The notes under the pieces are model-generated. The model saw only the letters and a program-made list of their open reading frames with translations. It had not been told where the DNA came from and did not search any database. Below, one piece after another: positions 16,678 through 25,122 of a DNA stretch of 26,278 nt. Both the position numbers and the translations under genes were made by a program. Source of the DNA: Competibacteraceae bacterium UBA2792. GTDB taxonomy: Bacteria > Pseudomonadota > Gammaproteobacteria > Competibacterales > Competibacteraceae. Location: positions 18,719 to 44,996 of the forward strand of contig DEHU01000223.1 in the NCBI GenBank assembly GCA_002352125.1, read 5' to 3'. The stretch's first letter is position 1, and each line of letters opens with the position of its first letter.

Positions 16678-18522
16678 TCAGGCGGGAACGCCAGCGGCGT
16701 AGAGCACCACGGCGTAAGGAGGAAGAGTCAGCCGCTCCGGGAGGGCGCCATCGGCCAGTTGCACCGGCAAGCTGGAACCATCGCCGTCCCACGCGGAATC
16801 GCCGGCGTCCAATTGCTTGCACCACGAACCGGCGCCCGGCGCGACGGCTGCGGTCGCCGGCGCGGCGGCGAAATTCATCCAAACGACGATTCGGTCGTCG
16901 TCGCACCAGCGCCGTAATTCCAGCACGGCCGGCGCGATCAAGGTCGCGGTCAAACTGGCGTTATCCAATCGAGCCAACGCCGGCAATTCGCGCCGCAGCC
17001 GCAACAGCTCGCGGTAAAAGGCACGCAGTTGACCGTGCCGGCCCGCTTTACCTAGATCCCATTGCAGCTTAGACGCTTCGAACGTCGCCTCGGCCTGTGG
17101 ATCGGGCGCCTCGCCCTCGGCATGAAAGGCGGCGAATTCTTTCCTGCGGCCCTCGCGTACCCCTTCGATCAACGCCGGGTCGCCGTGGCTGATGAAATAC
17201 AGAAACGGCCGGGGTTCGCCGTATTCCTCGCCCATGAACAGCAGCGGCACGTAAGGCGACAGCAGCACCGCCGCTGCCGCCAGCTTCAGCGCCGGAAACG
17301 GCAGCAGGCCCGACAGCCGCTCGCCCAGCGCCCGGTTGCCGATCTGATCGTGGTTCTGGCTGCACACCGCGAAGCGCCAGGCCGGACAGTCGCCGGGATC
17401 GTCGCCGTGGAAACGCTGGCGGTGCCGGGAATAATCCCAGGCGTAAACGAAGGGCCGGCGGTAGGCTTGCGCCAACTGCTCCAGAGCGCCGAAATCCTCG
17501 TAGTAGCCGTGCCGCTCCCCGGTCAGGACGGTATGCAAAGCGTGGTGAAAATCGTCGCTCCATTGCGCATCCAGCCCATGACCGCCAACTGCGGGCTGAC
17601 GGATCAACCGCGGGTCGTTGAGATCGCTTTCGGCGATGAGGTGGAAACACCGGCCCAGGCGTCGCCCGCAGGCGGCGACCGTTTCGGCCAGTTCCGCCAG
17701 AATGTGCCGCGCGCCGAAATCGTAGATGGCGTGTACGGCGTCCAGCCGCAGAGCGTCGCAATGGCAAGTTTCCAACCAATACAGTGCATTGCCGACCACG
17801 TATTCACGCACGCCGGGGCTGTGTGGACCATCGTAATTGACGGCGTCACCCCAGGGGGTACGGTAGTGGTTGGTAAAGTAGGTGCCCAATCCCCATAGAT
17901 AATTTCCTTCGGGACCGAGGTGGTTGTAGACCACGTCCAGGATCACCGCCAGACCCTCGCGGTGGCAGGCATCCACCAGCCGCTTTAGGCCATCGACCCC
18001 ACCGTAGGAATCCTGCGCGGCGTAGGGATAAACGCCGTCATAACCCCAGTTGCGCTCGCCAGGGAACTGGGCGACGGGCAGCAATTCCAGGGCGTTCACC
18101 CCCAGTTCCCGCAATTCCGGCAGGCGGGGAATGATGGCGTCGAAGGTGCCTTCGGGCGTGAACGTTCCGACGTGCAGTTCGTACATCACCCACCGCTCCA
18201 GCGGCGGCGGCCGCCAGCCAGCGTCGGTCCAAGCAAAAGCGTGATCGACTACTTGGGATGGTCCGTGGACGCCTTGCGGCTGCCTGTGCGAAACGGGATC
18301 GGGACGGTCGGTCTCCCCATCCCAGCGGTAGAAGTAGAGCGCGCCGGGTTCGATGTCGGTGACCGTGGCGCGCCAGTAACCGCGTTCGTCGCAGGTCATG
18401 GGAATCAGCCGCTCCACGGGTGCGACCAAACGCACCGCAGCCTGTTTTAGCAACGGTGCCCACAGGGTAAAAACGCACCGGCGGTCGCCGAGATAACGGG
18501 CGCCCAAAGCGAAATCGTTCAT
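16678..18522 (-). CDS. treZ: Malto-oligosyltrehalose trehalohydrolase
   Basis: Releases trehalose from the maltooligosyl-trehalose made by TreY; cytoplasmic GH13. The 614 residues hold an N-terminal CBM48-like domain (VFTLWAPLLKQAAVRL, residues 17-32) and a catalytic barrel beginning VMYELHVGTFTPEGTF. NWGYDGVYPYA, VILDVVYNHLGPEGNYL, nucleophile ALRLDAVHAI (D261), acid HLIAESDLNDPR (E298) and SQNHDQIGNRALGERL (D392) are all visible. It ends with MGEEYGEPRPFLYFISHGD and a beta-sandwich. A GAGG 10 nt upstream supports the ATG at 18522. It follows treX by 64 bp and precedes treY by 23 bp, so the three form one transcription unit. Confidence 0.96.
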   Translation of the reverse strand: MNDFALGARYLGDRRCVFTLWAPLLKQAAVRLVAPVERLIPMTCDERGYWRATVTDIEPGALYFYRWDGETDRPDPVSHRQPQGVHGPSQVVDHAFAWTDAGWRPPPLERWVMYELHVGTFTPEGTFDAIIPRLPELRELGVNALELLPVAQFPGERNWGYDGVYPYAAQDSYGGVDGLKRLVDACHREGLAVILDVVYNHLGPEGNYLWGLGTYFTNHYRTPWGDAVNYDGPHSPGVREYVVGNALYWLETCHCDALRLDAVHAIYDFGARHILAELAETVAACGRRLGRCFHLIAESDLNDPRLIRQPAVGGHGLDAQWSDDFHHALHTVLTGERHGYYEDFGALEQLAQAYRRPFVYAWDYSRHRQRFHGDDPGDCPAWRFAVCSQNHDQIGNRALGERLSGLLPFPALKLAAAAVLLSPYVPLLFMGEEYGEPRPFLYFISHGDPALIEGVREGRRKEFAAFHAEGEAPDPQAEATFEASKLQWDLGKAGRHGQLRAFYRELLRLRRELPALARLDNASLTATLIAPAVLELRRWCDDDRIVVWMNFAAAPATAAVAPGAGSWCKQLDAGDSAWDGDGSSLPVQLADGALPERLTLPPYAVVLYAAGVPA

Positions 18523-18586
18523 GGGATTCTAGCCTCGCGTGTGTCGCGACGAGCGGCAGATCATCCATCCGCCACCCCTCGACCGT

Positions 18587-20743
18587 TCAAGGATTATTCG
18601 CCGCCGCCACTAGGCCAGGTGGTCGTTGCAGCACCACCAGCGCCCGGCTCGCCACCGGCACCGTCGGCGTTTCGGCACCGTAGCGGCGGCCGCGCCGCAG
18701 AAAGCGGGGCTGGGCCGTATCCACGACGGTACGCCATTCCCAACCGAGCAACTCCTCGGGCAGAACGAATGCGACCGTTTCGTCGTCGGCATTGAATAAC
18801 AGGATGAAGCTGTCGTCGATGATCCGCTCGCCGCGCTCGTTCGGCGTGGCGATCTCTTCGCCGTTGAGGAAGATACCGATCGCCTTGGCCAACCCGTCGT
18901 GCCATTGCGCCTCGGTCATCTCGCCGCCATCGGGATTGAACCAAACGATGTCATGCACTCCGGAGCCGTGGATCGAGCGGCCCTGAAACCATTTGCGACG
19001 CCGCAACACCGGATGCGTGCGCCGGAATTCCAACAGCTCGCGGACGAATTCCAGCAGCGTCGCGTTCTCTTTTGGCAAATCCCAATTGAGCCAGGAAAGC
19101 GCGTTATCCTGGCAGTAGGCGTTGTTGTTGCCGCATTGAGTGCGGCCCATCTCGTCGCCGGCCAGCAGCATGGGAACGCCTTGAGACAAAAACAAAGTCA
19201 CCAAAAAATTGCGTTGCTGGCGCTGGCGCAGATGCAGGATTACCGAATCGTCGGTCTCGCCCTCGGCCCCGCAGTTCCAAGAACGGTTGTGACTTTCTCC
19301 GTCGCGATTGCCCTCGTTGTTGGCTTCGTTGCGCTTGTCGTTGTAGCTGACCAGATCGCGCAGAGTAAACCCGTCGTGGGCGGTGACGAAATTGATGCTG
19401 GCGCTGGGGCTGCGGCCGTTGGATTGGTAGAGATCGGAACTGCCGGTAAATCGAAAAGCGAAATCGGCCAAACGGCTCGGCTCGCCGCGCCAAAAATCGC
19501 GCACCGTGTCGCGGTAACGCCCGTTCCATTCCGACCACAGCAACGGGAAACCGCCGACGTGGTAGCCGCCTTCTCCCACGTCCCACGGTTCGGCGATCAG
19601 TTTCACGTCGGACAATACCGGGTCTTGATGGATGATGTCGAAAAAAGCCGCCAGCCGGTCGACGGCGTACAACTCCCGCGCCAGCGCCGAGGCCAGGTCG
19701 AAGCGGAAACCATCGACGTGCATCTCCAGCACCCAGTAGCGCAGGCTGTCCATGATCAGCTTGAGCACTTGCGGATGGCGAACGTTGAGCGAGTTGCCGC
19801 AGCCGGTGAAATCCATGTAGTAGCGGGGATTGTCCTCGACCAGCCGGTAGTAAGCAGCGTTATCGACGCCGCGCAGGGTCAGGGTCGGCCCCATCTGGTT
19901 GCCTTCGCCGGTGTGGTTGTACACCACGTCCAAAATCACCTCGATGCCGGCCCGGTGCAGCGCCTTGACCATTTCCTTGAATTCGCGCACTTGCTGGCCA
20001 TCGCTACCGCTGGCGCTGTAGCCGGAATAAGGGGCGAAGAAATTCAGCGAATCGTAACCCCAGTAGTTGCGCAACCCCGTGCCGGCCAGATGGCCCGGGT
20101 GGGCCAGATAATGATGCACCGGCATCAACTCGACCGCCGTCACGTCGAGCGAACGCAGGTGGGCGATGGCGGCAGGATGGGCCAGGCCCGCGTAGGTACC
20201 GCGCAATTCGGGCGGAATATCCGGGTGCAAACGAGTGAACCCCCGGACGTGCAATTCGTAAATGACCGTTTCGTGCCAAGGGATTTGCAACAGCTTGTCG
20301 CCCTCCCAATCGAAGCGAGGATCGACGACCACCGCCTTGGGGACCAGCGGCGCGCTGTCGCGCCCGGAAAAGGCCAGATCGTCGTCGGGCTGGTTCCAGG
20401 GATAACCGAAAATGGCCTCGCCTGGCCGGACGTCGCCGTCGAGCGCCTTGGCGTAGGGGTCGATCAACAGCTTGTTGGAATTGAAGCGATGGCCTTCGTG
20501 CGGTGCGGACGGTCCGTGCACCCGAAAGCCATAGCGCTGGCCTGGCTCGATGCCCGGCGCGTAGCCGTGCCAGGTAAACTTGTTGACCTCCTTGAGCTCC
20601 AGCCGGGTTTCCTGGTTATCCTTATCGAACAGACACAGTTCGACCTTGCTGGCATTCTCCGAAAACAGCGCGAAATTAGCGCCCTTGCCATCCCAAAAAG
20701 CACCGAGAGGATAGGGCTTGCCAGGCCAAAGCGAACTAGACAT
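18587..20743 (-). CDS. treX: Glycogen debranching enzyme TreX/GlgX type, second paralogue
   Basis: Debranches glycogen so that linear malto-oligosaccharides become available to TreY and TreZ encoded just downstream. The 718-residue product has CBM48 (WPGKPYPLGAFWDGKGANFALFSE) and a GH13 barrel: [18 protein letters not shown], nucleophile GFRFDLASAL (D349), acid LIAEPWDVGEGGY (E385), FVTAHDGFTLRDLVSYNDKRNEANNEGNRDG (D457). A C-terminal beta domain follows. AAGGA 6 nt upstream fixes the ATG at 20743. Length is typical of GlgX/TreX (650-720). I use treX for the operon position; biochemically glgX is equally fair. It is paralogous to the truncated glgX at the left edge; the other copy sits with glgC and glgE. 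Confidence 0.94.
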   Translation of the reverse strand: MSSSLWPGKPYPLGAFWDGKGANFALFSENASKVELCLFDKDNQETRLELKEVNKFTWHGYAPGIEPGQRYGFRVHGPSAPHEGHRFNSNKLLIDPYAKALDGDVRPGEAIFGYPWNQPDDDLAFSGRDSAPLVPKAVVVDPRFDWEGDKLLQIPWHETVIYELHVRGFTRLHPDIPPELRGTYAGLAHPAAIAHLRSLDVTAVELMPVHHYLAHPGHLAGTGLRNYWGYDSLNFFAPYSGYSASGSDGQQVREFKEMVKALHRAGIEVILDVVYNHTGEGNQMGPTLTLRGVDNAAYYRLVEDNPRYYMDFTGCGNSLNVRHPQVLKLIMDSLRYWVLEMHVDGFRFDLASALARELYAVDRLAAFFDIIHQDPVLSDVKLIAEPWDVGEGGYHVGGFPLLWSEWNGRYRDTVRDFWRGEPSRLADFAFRFTGSSDLYQSNGRSPSASINFVTAHDGFTLRDLVSYNDKRNEANNEGNRDGESHNRSWNCGAEGETDDSVILHLRQRQQRNFLVTLFLSQGVPMLLAGDEMGRTQCGNNNAYCQDNALSWLNWDLPKENATLLEFVRELLEFRRTHPVLRRRKWFQGRSIHGSGVHDIVWFNPDGGEMTEAQWHDGLAKAIGIFLNGEEIATPNERGERIIDDSFILLFNADDETVAFVLPEELLGWEWRTVVDTAQPRFLRRGRRYGAETPTVPVASRALVVLQRPPGLVAAANNP

Positions 20744-20756
20744 GAGGCTTCCTTTG

Positions 20757-20774
20757 CCCGACTTCGAGGTCGGG
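20757..20774 (-). promoter_or_regulatory. Hairpin in the treX leader next to its Shine-Dalgarno
   Basis: On the minus strand CCCGACCTCGAAGTCGGG folds into a 6-bp GC-rich stem extendable by a G-U pair, with a 4-nt loop. It ends a few nt before the AAGGA of treX. It could influence ribosome access to the operon or protect the 5' end. No T-tract follows, so it is not an intrinsic terminator. The rest of the 254-bp gap up to 20997 includes an AT-rich patch (about 20840-20880) likely to contain the treXZY promoter, but no clean -35/-10 pair was found by eye. Confidence 0.35.
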
Positions 20775-20997
20775 AGTTACAATCGTTTATCGCATGCCAC
20801 CAATCATCGTGGTCGCCCGTCGGAGCACTTCGGGCAGGATTATTTCGTTCATCGCGATTAATTTTAGGTCAAACTGTCCCGAAAGATAAACCGAAACGTA
20901 CCGAAATGCGAGGAAATGCGGGAGTGGTCCGGCGGTAATGCTTCGGCCGTGGCAAGCCTATTAAGCTACTCTTTACAATGAGGAAGAAATACGAGCC

Positions 20998-21363
20998 ATG
21001 ATCAGAAAAATCATTGCATCGATCGAAATGATCGGCGCCGAATTGATCGCGGCCAGCCGCTCGAATTTGCTTCCCGCCGTCGAGCGGACTACCGAGTCCC
21101 GGCAGAAAAACTACGGAGACGCCAGACGATCTTTCGATATGATCGCGCCTGGCAAAACGATGGCAGAGGAAGATGAAACGGGTTTCGATCCCAATATCAA
21201 GTTGCTAAATTATCTGGATATCACTCGGACTTCCATTCCAAATGAACCCATCCGTCTGGCGGGTCTTCCTCCCAGTATCAGCGTTTTCCTCAAAGCCAAA
21301 ACAGATTATAAAGACCATCAGATTTCGCCGAAGATTACCATCGCGAACGTGATGGCAACGTGA
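20998..21363 (+). CDS. Hypothetical protein, 121 aa, in AT-richer DNA
   Basis: Not recognised. The product starts MIRKIIASIEMIGAELIAASRSN, is mostly polar and has no signal peptide, membrane segment or familiar motif. The amphipathic first 25 residues could be a helix. A GAGGAAG lies about 15 nt before the ATG, further than ideal. Codon use is more A/T-rich than in neighbouring genes, especially in the second half (DPNIKLLNYLDITRTSIPN, KTDYKDHQISPKITIANV), which hints at transferred or less constrained DNA. Its TGA overlaps the ATG of a 23-codon ORF (21363-21434, MLAYSTLEEKLKLRLKNS...). It may be a real small gene of the lineage or a fragment. Confidence 0.35.
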   Translation: MIRKIIASIEMIGAELIAASRSNLLPAVERTTESRQKNYGDARRSFDMIAPGKTMAEEDETGFDPNIKLLNYLDITRTSIPNEPIRLAGLPPSISVFLKAKTDYKDHQISPKITIANVMAT

Positions 21364-21937
21364 TGCTAGCGTATTCAACTTTAGAAGAAAAACTAAAATT
21401 ACGGCTTAAAAATTCCAAAGATTCATTATTCTAAATAGGGAATTGGCCGTTTACAAGCCGGAAAGCAGCGAACTAAAATCCTTGAGCTGGAAAACAAAGA
21501 AAATTCATTAGGTTCTCTACAAGAAATTTCGGTAACGCCGAACTTATCGCCAGCCGAATAACCACATACAAAGAACAACGCTCATCGAGCCTGGCCAACC
21601 TAGCGGGAGAATCGATCCATGCAACAACGCCAACCCGGCAACACCGGCTCGACATCCAAAACCATCAGTCTGGATACTACGTCATTGTCCTTCGGCGGAC
21701 GGCACGTCGAAACGCGCGCGGTCGCGGCTATCGAGGCGTCCGGCACAGCGTGTCGATACCGGGCACCAGCCGGATCACCAGCGTCTGTGACCGCCTGCCG
21801 GCGATCAAATTGATCCCCGGTTCCGAAATATTGCCGCGCTCGCCCGGCTGGTTGCCCAACGATGATGGGCAGGCGGCAACCACGCTCCGTCGTCGCGACG
21901 GCAACTCTCACAACGCGGATGAACCCATCGGGAGGGC
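21364..21937. other. Gene-poor spacer upstream of otsA: AT-rich left half, GC-rich right half with broken ORFs
   Basis: The left half (21364-21570) is visibly AT-rich and contains only fragments. One is a 23-codon ORF ending at 21434. Another is a start-less stretch near 21460-21560 reading like a coiled-coil tail (RTKILELENKENSLGSLQEI). The right half is GC-rich with short ORFs in two plus frames (21619-21813, MQQRQPGNTGSTSK...; 21750-21962, ...PAIKLIPGSEILPRSPGW...). They could be one gene broken by a frameshift, but no family was recognised. Competing inverted repeats lie at 21851-21880 (TGCCCA/TGGGCA and GTTGCC/GGCAAC), about 80 bp before otsA. No intact transposase, tRNA or terminal repeat was seen. 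Confidence 0.4.
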
Positions 21938-21958
21938 ATGTTGTCTGGAGAAGCGGTC

Positions 21959-24238
21959 ATGAACCCCAATCCTTTGTTTCATTTGCCAAACTCAATACGG
22001 ATGGGACTCTTGATCGCCGTATTGGTCGGCCTGCTGATCACCGCCTTGGCTTGGATTCAGGTCGAGCGGGAACGTCGCGCCGATCTGGAAGAGATGGACC
22101 GGCGCGCCTACGTTATTGCCCATCAAATGGTCTACCCGGTCCGAGCGGCGCTCCAACTGCCGGACAAGGAAGCGGTGGTCGCGCTGGGGCCCGCCTTGGA
22201 CGGCTACCGGCGACTGACCGGCCTGGCCGTCTACCAATCGGATGGTCACTTGATCGCCGCCGGCAAAAACGTGATCGATTTCGCCGACATCCTGCAAAAA
22301 ATCGTGGCTCAATCGCTCAAGACCTCGAAAGACATCATCAATACCTCGCGCGCGGCCGACGCCCACATCCACGTTCTCGCTTCGCTGATTCGCGCGCCGG
22401 AAGGTCAGCCGGAGGGTGCGCTCGTCGTCGTTCACGATCTCGTGCAACTGGACGAGCGCGCCAATGGCCGCTTGGTACAGTTCGGTTTATGGATCGGTCT
22501 GATCACCCTTTCGTTGCTGGTGCTAGTCGTAGCCAGCACTTGGGCTTTCTACGACCGCTCGCTCGACCGGTTGGCGGAGTGGATGCGGCAGGTGCGCACC
22601 GGCGACGCTGCCAAAGCGCCGCCGGTCGAACTGCCCATCGCGCGGCGATTGGCCAACGAAAGCGACCGGCTGGCCGCTTCGCTGCGAGGCGCCCGCTTGG
22701 CGCAGCAGACACAGGCGCGGGCGGTCATGCACGCCGCCAATACCTGGACCCGGGACCGGCTGCGCGCTCACGTCGTGGACTGTCTGCGCGGCGGCCAACT
22801 GCTGGCGGTCAGCAACCGCGAGCCCTACATGCACGCACTGCGCGACGGCAAACCCCGGCTGATCGTGCCCGCCGGCGGGCTGATCACCGCGCTCGATCCC
22901 GTGATGCAAGCCTGCGGCGGCGTCTGGATCGCGCACGGTTCCGGCCAAGCGGATTGGCGGATGGTCGACGCCAAAGGCCGGTTGGCGGTGCCACCGGACG
23001 ATCCCGCTTATACCCTTCGGCGAGTGTGGCTGAGCCGCGAGGAAGAGCAAGGCTATTACTACGGTTTCGCCAACGAGGGTTTGTGGCCGCTTTGCCATCT
23101 GGCGCACGAGCGGCCGCTATTTCGGGCGAGCGACTGGGAACACTACGTGCGCGCCAATCGCCGTTTCGCCGAAGCGACGCTCGAAGAAGCCGGTTCCGGT
23201 CCGGCTGTGGTGCTGGTGCAAGATTATCAAATGGCGCTGGTTCCCCGCTTTCTGAAAGAAGCCCGGCCCGATTTAGCGGTCGGCATCTTCTGGCATATTC
23301 CCTGGCCCAACCCGGAAGCGTTCCGCATCTGTCCCTGGGGCGCCGACCTGCTGCGCGGCATATTGGGAGCAGACCTGATCGGCTTCCATCTCCAGCAGCA
23401 TTGCAACAATTTCCTCGATACCGTGGACCGGATGATCGAGGCGCGGCTGGATTGGGACCACTTCACCGTGGAGTTGCATGGACATGCTTCGCGGGTGCGC
23501 CCGTTCCCGATCAGCGTCGAAAGCTGGGACGAGCGCCATGCGCTAACCGGCGACGCGCTCGCGCAAAAAATCGCCGAGTTCAAGGAGCGATACGAGCTGG
23601 CCGATGCGCGGATCGCGGTCGGCGTGGATCGCATCGACTACACCAAAGGACTGGCGGAGCGATTCCGCGCCGTAGCCCGGTTCTTCGAACGCTACCCTCA
23701 ATTCCGGGAACAATTCACCCTCGTGCAACTGGGCGCTCCCAGTCGCACCCATATTCCACGTTATCGCAATTATATCAACGAATTAGAGGCGTTGGCCGAC
23801 GAAATCAACTGGCGCTTTCAAACCGAGCGATGGAAACCGATTCGCTTTTTGGTCGGCCACTACGACACCGCGACGATCCATGCCTTCCTGTGCATGGCCG
23901 AGATCGGTATCGTCAGTTCGTTGCACGACGGCATGAATTTGGTCGCCAAAGAATTTGTCGCGGCTAAAACGGACCAGAACGGTGTATTGGTTCTCTCCGA
24001 ATTCGCTGGCGCCGCTCGCGAATTGCCGGACGCTTTAATCGTCAACCCTTACGACACCGAGCAATTCGCCGAAGCGATCCACCGGGCGCTGGACATGGCG
24101 CCGGAAGAGCGGCGGGAACGGATGGCGCGAATGCGGCGACAGGTCGAGGAACACAACGTCTACCGCTGGGCGGCCAATTTCCTGGCCGAGCTGACCGCCG
24201 TACCCCTACCGTCACCTCCGACCCAGGAGACCGTCTGA
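21959..24238 (+). CDS. otsA: Membrane-anchored trehalose-6-phosphate synthase with N-terminal sensor-like module
   Basis: Predicted to make trehalose-6-phosphate from nucleotide-glucose and glucose-6-phosphate (GT20). Of 759 residues, only about 280-745 are the synthase. Its motifs are VSNREPYMH, PAGGLITAL, VQDYQMALVPR (D422), FWHIPWPNPE (H446), VDRIDYTKGLAERF (R558, K563), SLHDGMNLVAKEF (D657, E665) and SEFAGAARELPDALIVNPYD. Before it come a membrane helix (about 15-33), an extracytoplasmic stretch of about 140 residues (34-173), a second helix (174-197) and a helical linker resembling a HAMP segment (198-250). E. coli OtsA is about 474 residues and soluble. I chose the ATG at 21959 (GGAG 8 nt upstream); an ATG at 21938 would add 7 residues. 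The otsB start overlaps its stop (TGATG). The acceptor-site variants (SNREPY, QDYQ) leave a different phosphorylated acceptor possible, though otsB next door favours trehalose. Confidence 0.86.
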   Translation: MNPNPLFHLPNSIRMGLLIAVLVGLLITALAWIQVERERRADLEEMDRRAYVIAHQMVYPVRAALQLPDKEAVVALGPALDGYRRLTGLAVYQSDGHLIAAGKNVIDFADILQKIVAQSLKTSKDIINTSRAADAHIHVLASLIRAPEGQPEGALVVVHDLVQLDERANGRLVQFGLWIGLITLSLLVLVVASTWAFYDRSLDRLAEWMRQVRTGDAAKAPPVELPIARRLANESDRLAASLRGARLAQQTQARAVMHAANTWTRDRLRAHVVDCLRGGQLLAVSNREPYMHALRDGKPRLIVPAGGLITALDPVMQACGGVWIAHGSGQADWRMVDAKGRLAVPPDDPAYTLRRVWLSREEEQGYYYGFANEGLWPLCHLAHERPLFRASDWEHYVRANRRFAEATLEEAGSGPAVVLVQDYQMALVPRFLKEARPDLAVGIFWHIPWPNPEAFRICPWGADLLRGILGADLIGFHLQQHCNNFLDTVDRMIEARLDWDHFTVELHGHASRVRPFPISVESWDERHALTGDALAQKIAEFKERYELADARIAVGVDRIDYTKGLAERFRAVARFFERYPQFREQFTLVQLGAPSRTHIPRYRNYINELEALADEINWRFQTERWKPIRFLVGHYDTATIHAFLCMAEIGIVSSLHDGMNLVAKEFVAAKTDQNGVLVLSEFAGAARELPDALIVNPYDTEQFAEAIHRALDMAPEERRERMARMRRQVEEHNVYRWAANFLAELTAVPLPSPPTQETV

Positions 24239-25122
24239 TGCCGCTGGCCGCCGCAGCGATTCCGGAACGGCTCGCCACCGTTTATCGCCGGGGCCAACGG
24301 TTGGTGCTGGCGTTCGATTACGATGGCACGCTGACCCCGCTGGTGGCTCATCCCAGCCTGGCTCATCTCGATCCGATATCGCGCGCCGCGCTAGCCCGGC
24401 TGGCCGCGATGCCGCGCGTCGCCGTCGGCGTGGTCAGCGGGCGCGGATTAGACGATCTGATCGGGATGGTCGATTTGGCAGGATTGAGCTACGGCGGCTC
24501 CACCGGGCTGGAACTAGAGCTGGCCGGCGAGCGTCTCCTTTCTATCGACGCGCTGGAAAACCGCGCTCTTCTGAATACCTTAAGCGCCGCCCTCGAACGG
24601 CGGATGGCCGCTTATCCGGGCGCTTGGGTGGAAAAAAAACCATTTGGCTTTACCGTTCACTACCGGAACGCGGCGACGGATTGCACGGAAGCGTTGCGAA
24701 CCGAAACGCTGGCCTTGCTCGAACCGCATGCCGCCGGCTTGCACGTTCTGGACGGGCCGCTGGCGCTGGAAGTCGTACCGGCCATCGAGCGGGACAAGGG
24801 GACGGCGTTGCACGCTATCGTCGCCCACGGTGGCGCAGAACCGGCGACGGTGCTATATGCCGGCGATGCCGCCAACGATGCCCCGGCGCTGGCGGTCGCC
24901 GCAGAGCTGGGCGGCATCGCGCTGGGTATCGGCCCCGAACCGCCGCCGGAAGCCGTCTACCGGCTACCCGATCCTGCCGCTCTGGGCGAATTGCTGGTCG
25001 CGTTGGCCGAAACCTTGACTATCGCCCATACCAGATCCAACGTCCGTCCTCATTCAGAAAACCGTTCCGAGAATACGATTCCGATTTGCTCGAAAAACCC
25101 GAGAGGTGCTCATGATTCATAA
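24238..25122 (+). CDS. otsB: Trehalose-6-phosphate phosphatase
   Basis: Dephosphorylates trehalose-6-phosphate to trehalose; cytoplasmic HAD-superfamily enzyme. The 294 residues show all HAD motifs: [10 protein letters not shown] (D27 nucleophile, D29), VVSGR (S67), ERDKGTAL (K187) and [12 protein letters not shown] (D210, D214 for Mg2+). The cap-domain region includes [10 protein letters not shown] and [19 protein letters not shown] upstream and a 1-bp overlap with the otsA stop indicate coupled translation. The last about 30 residues ([21 protein letters not shown]...) look disordered and extend beyond the usual domain. They overlap treS by 11 bp. Confidence 0.94.
   Translation: MPLAAAAIPERLATVYRRGQRLVLAFDYDGTLTPLVAHPSLAHLDPISRAALARLAAMPRVAVGVVSGRGLDDLIGMVDLAGLSYGGSTGLELELAGERLLSIDALENRALLNTLSAALERRMAAYPGAWVEKKPFGFTVHYRNAATDCTEALRTETLALLEPHAAGLHVLDGPLALEVVPAIERDKGTALHAIVAHGGAEPATVLYAGDAANDAPALAVAAELGGIALGIGPEPPPEAVYRLPDPAALGELLVALAETLTIAHTRSNVRPHSENRSENTIPICSKNPRGAHDS

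Noticed and set aside
16655..16906. N-terminal extension of treY by 84 codons
   Set aside because: It overlaps the end of treZ in another frame, is arginine-rich, and the GAGGA-led ATG at 16654 begins the conserved TreY sequence.
18899..20938. Long 679-codon open frame on the plus strand
   Set aside because: It lies exactly antisense to treX, is rich in Val/Ala/Gln/Arg/His as expected of GC-skewed mirror frames, and shows no family motif or start signal.
21600..21911. 104-codon minus-strand ORF upstream of otsA
   Set aside because: No Shine-Dalgarno, no known family, and plus-strand frames are equally open in this GC-rich patch; not supported as a gene.
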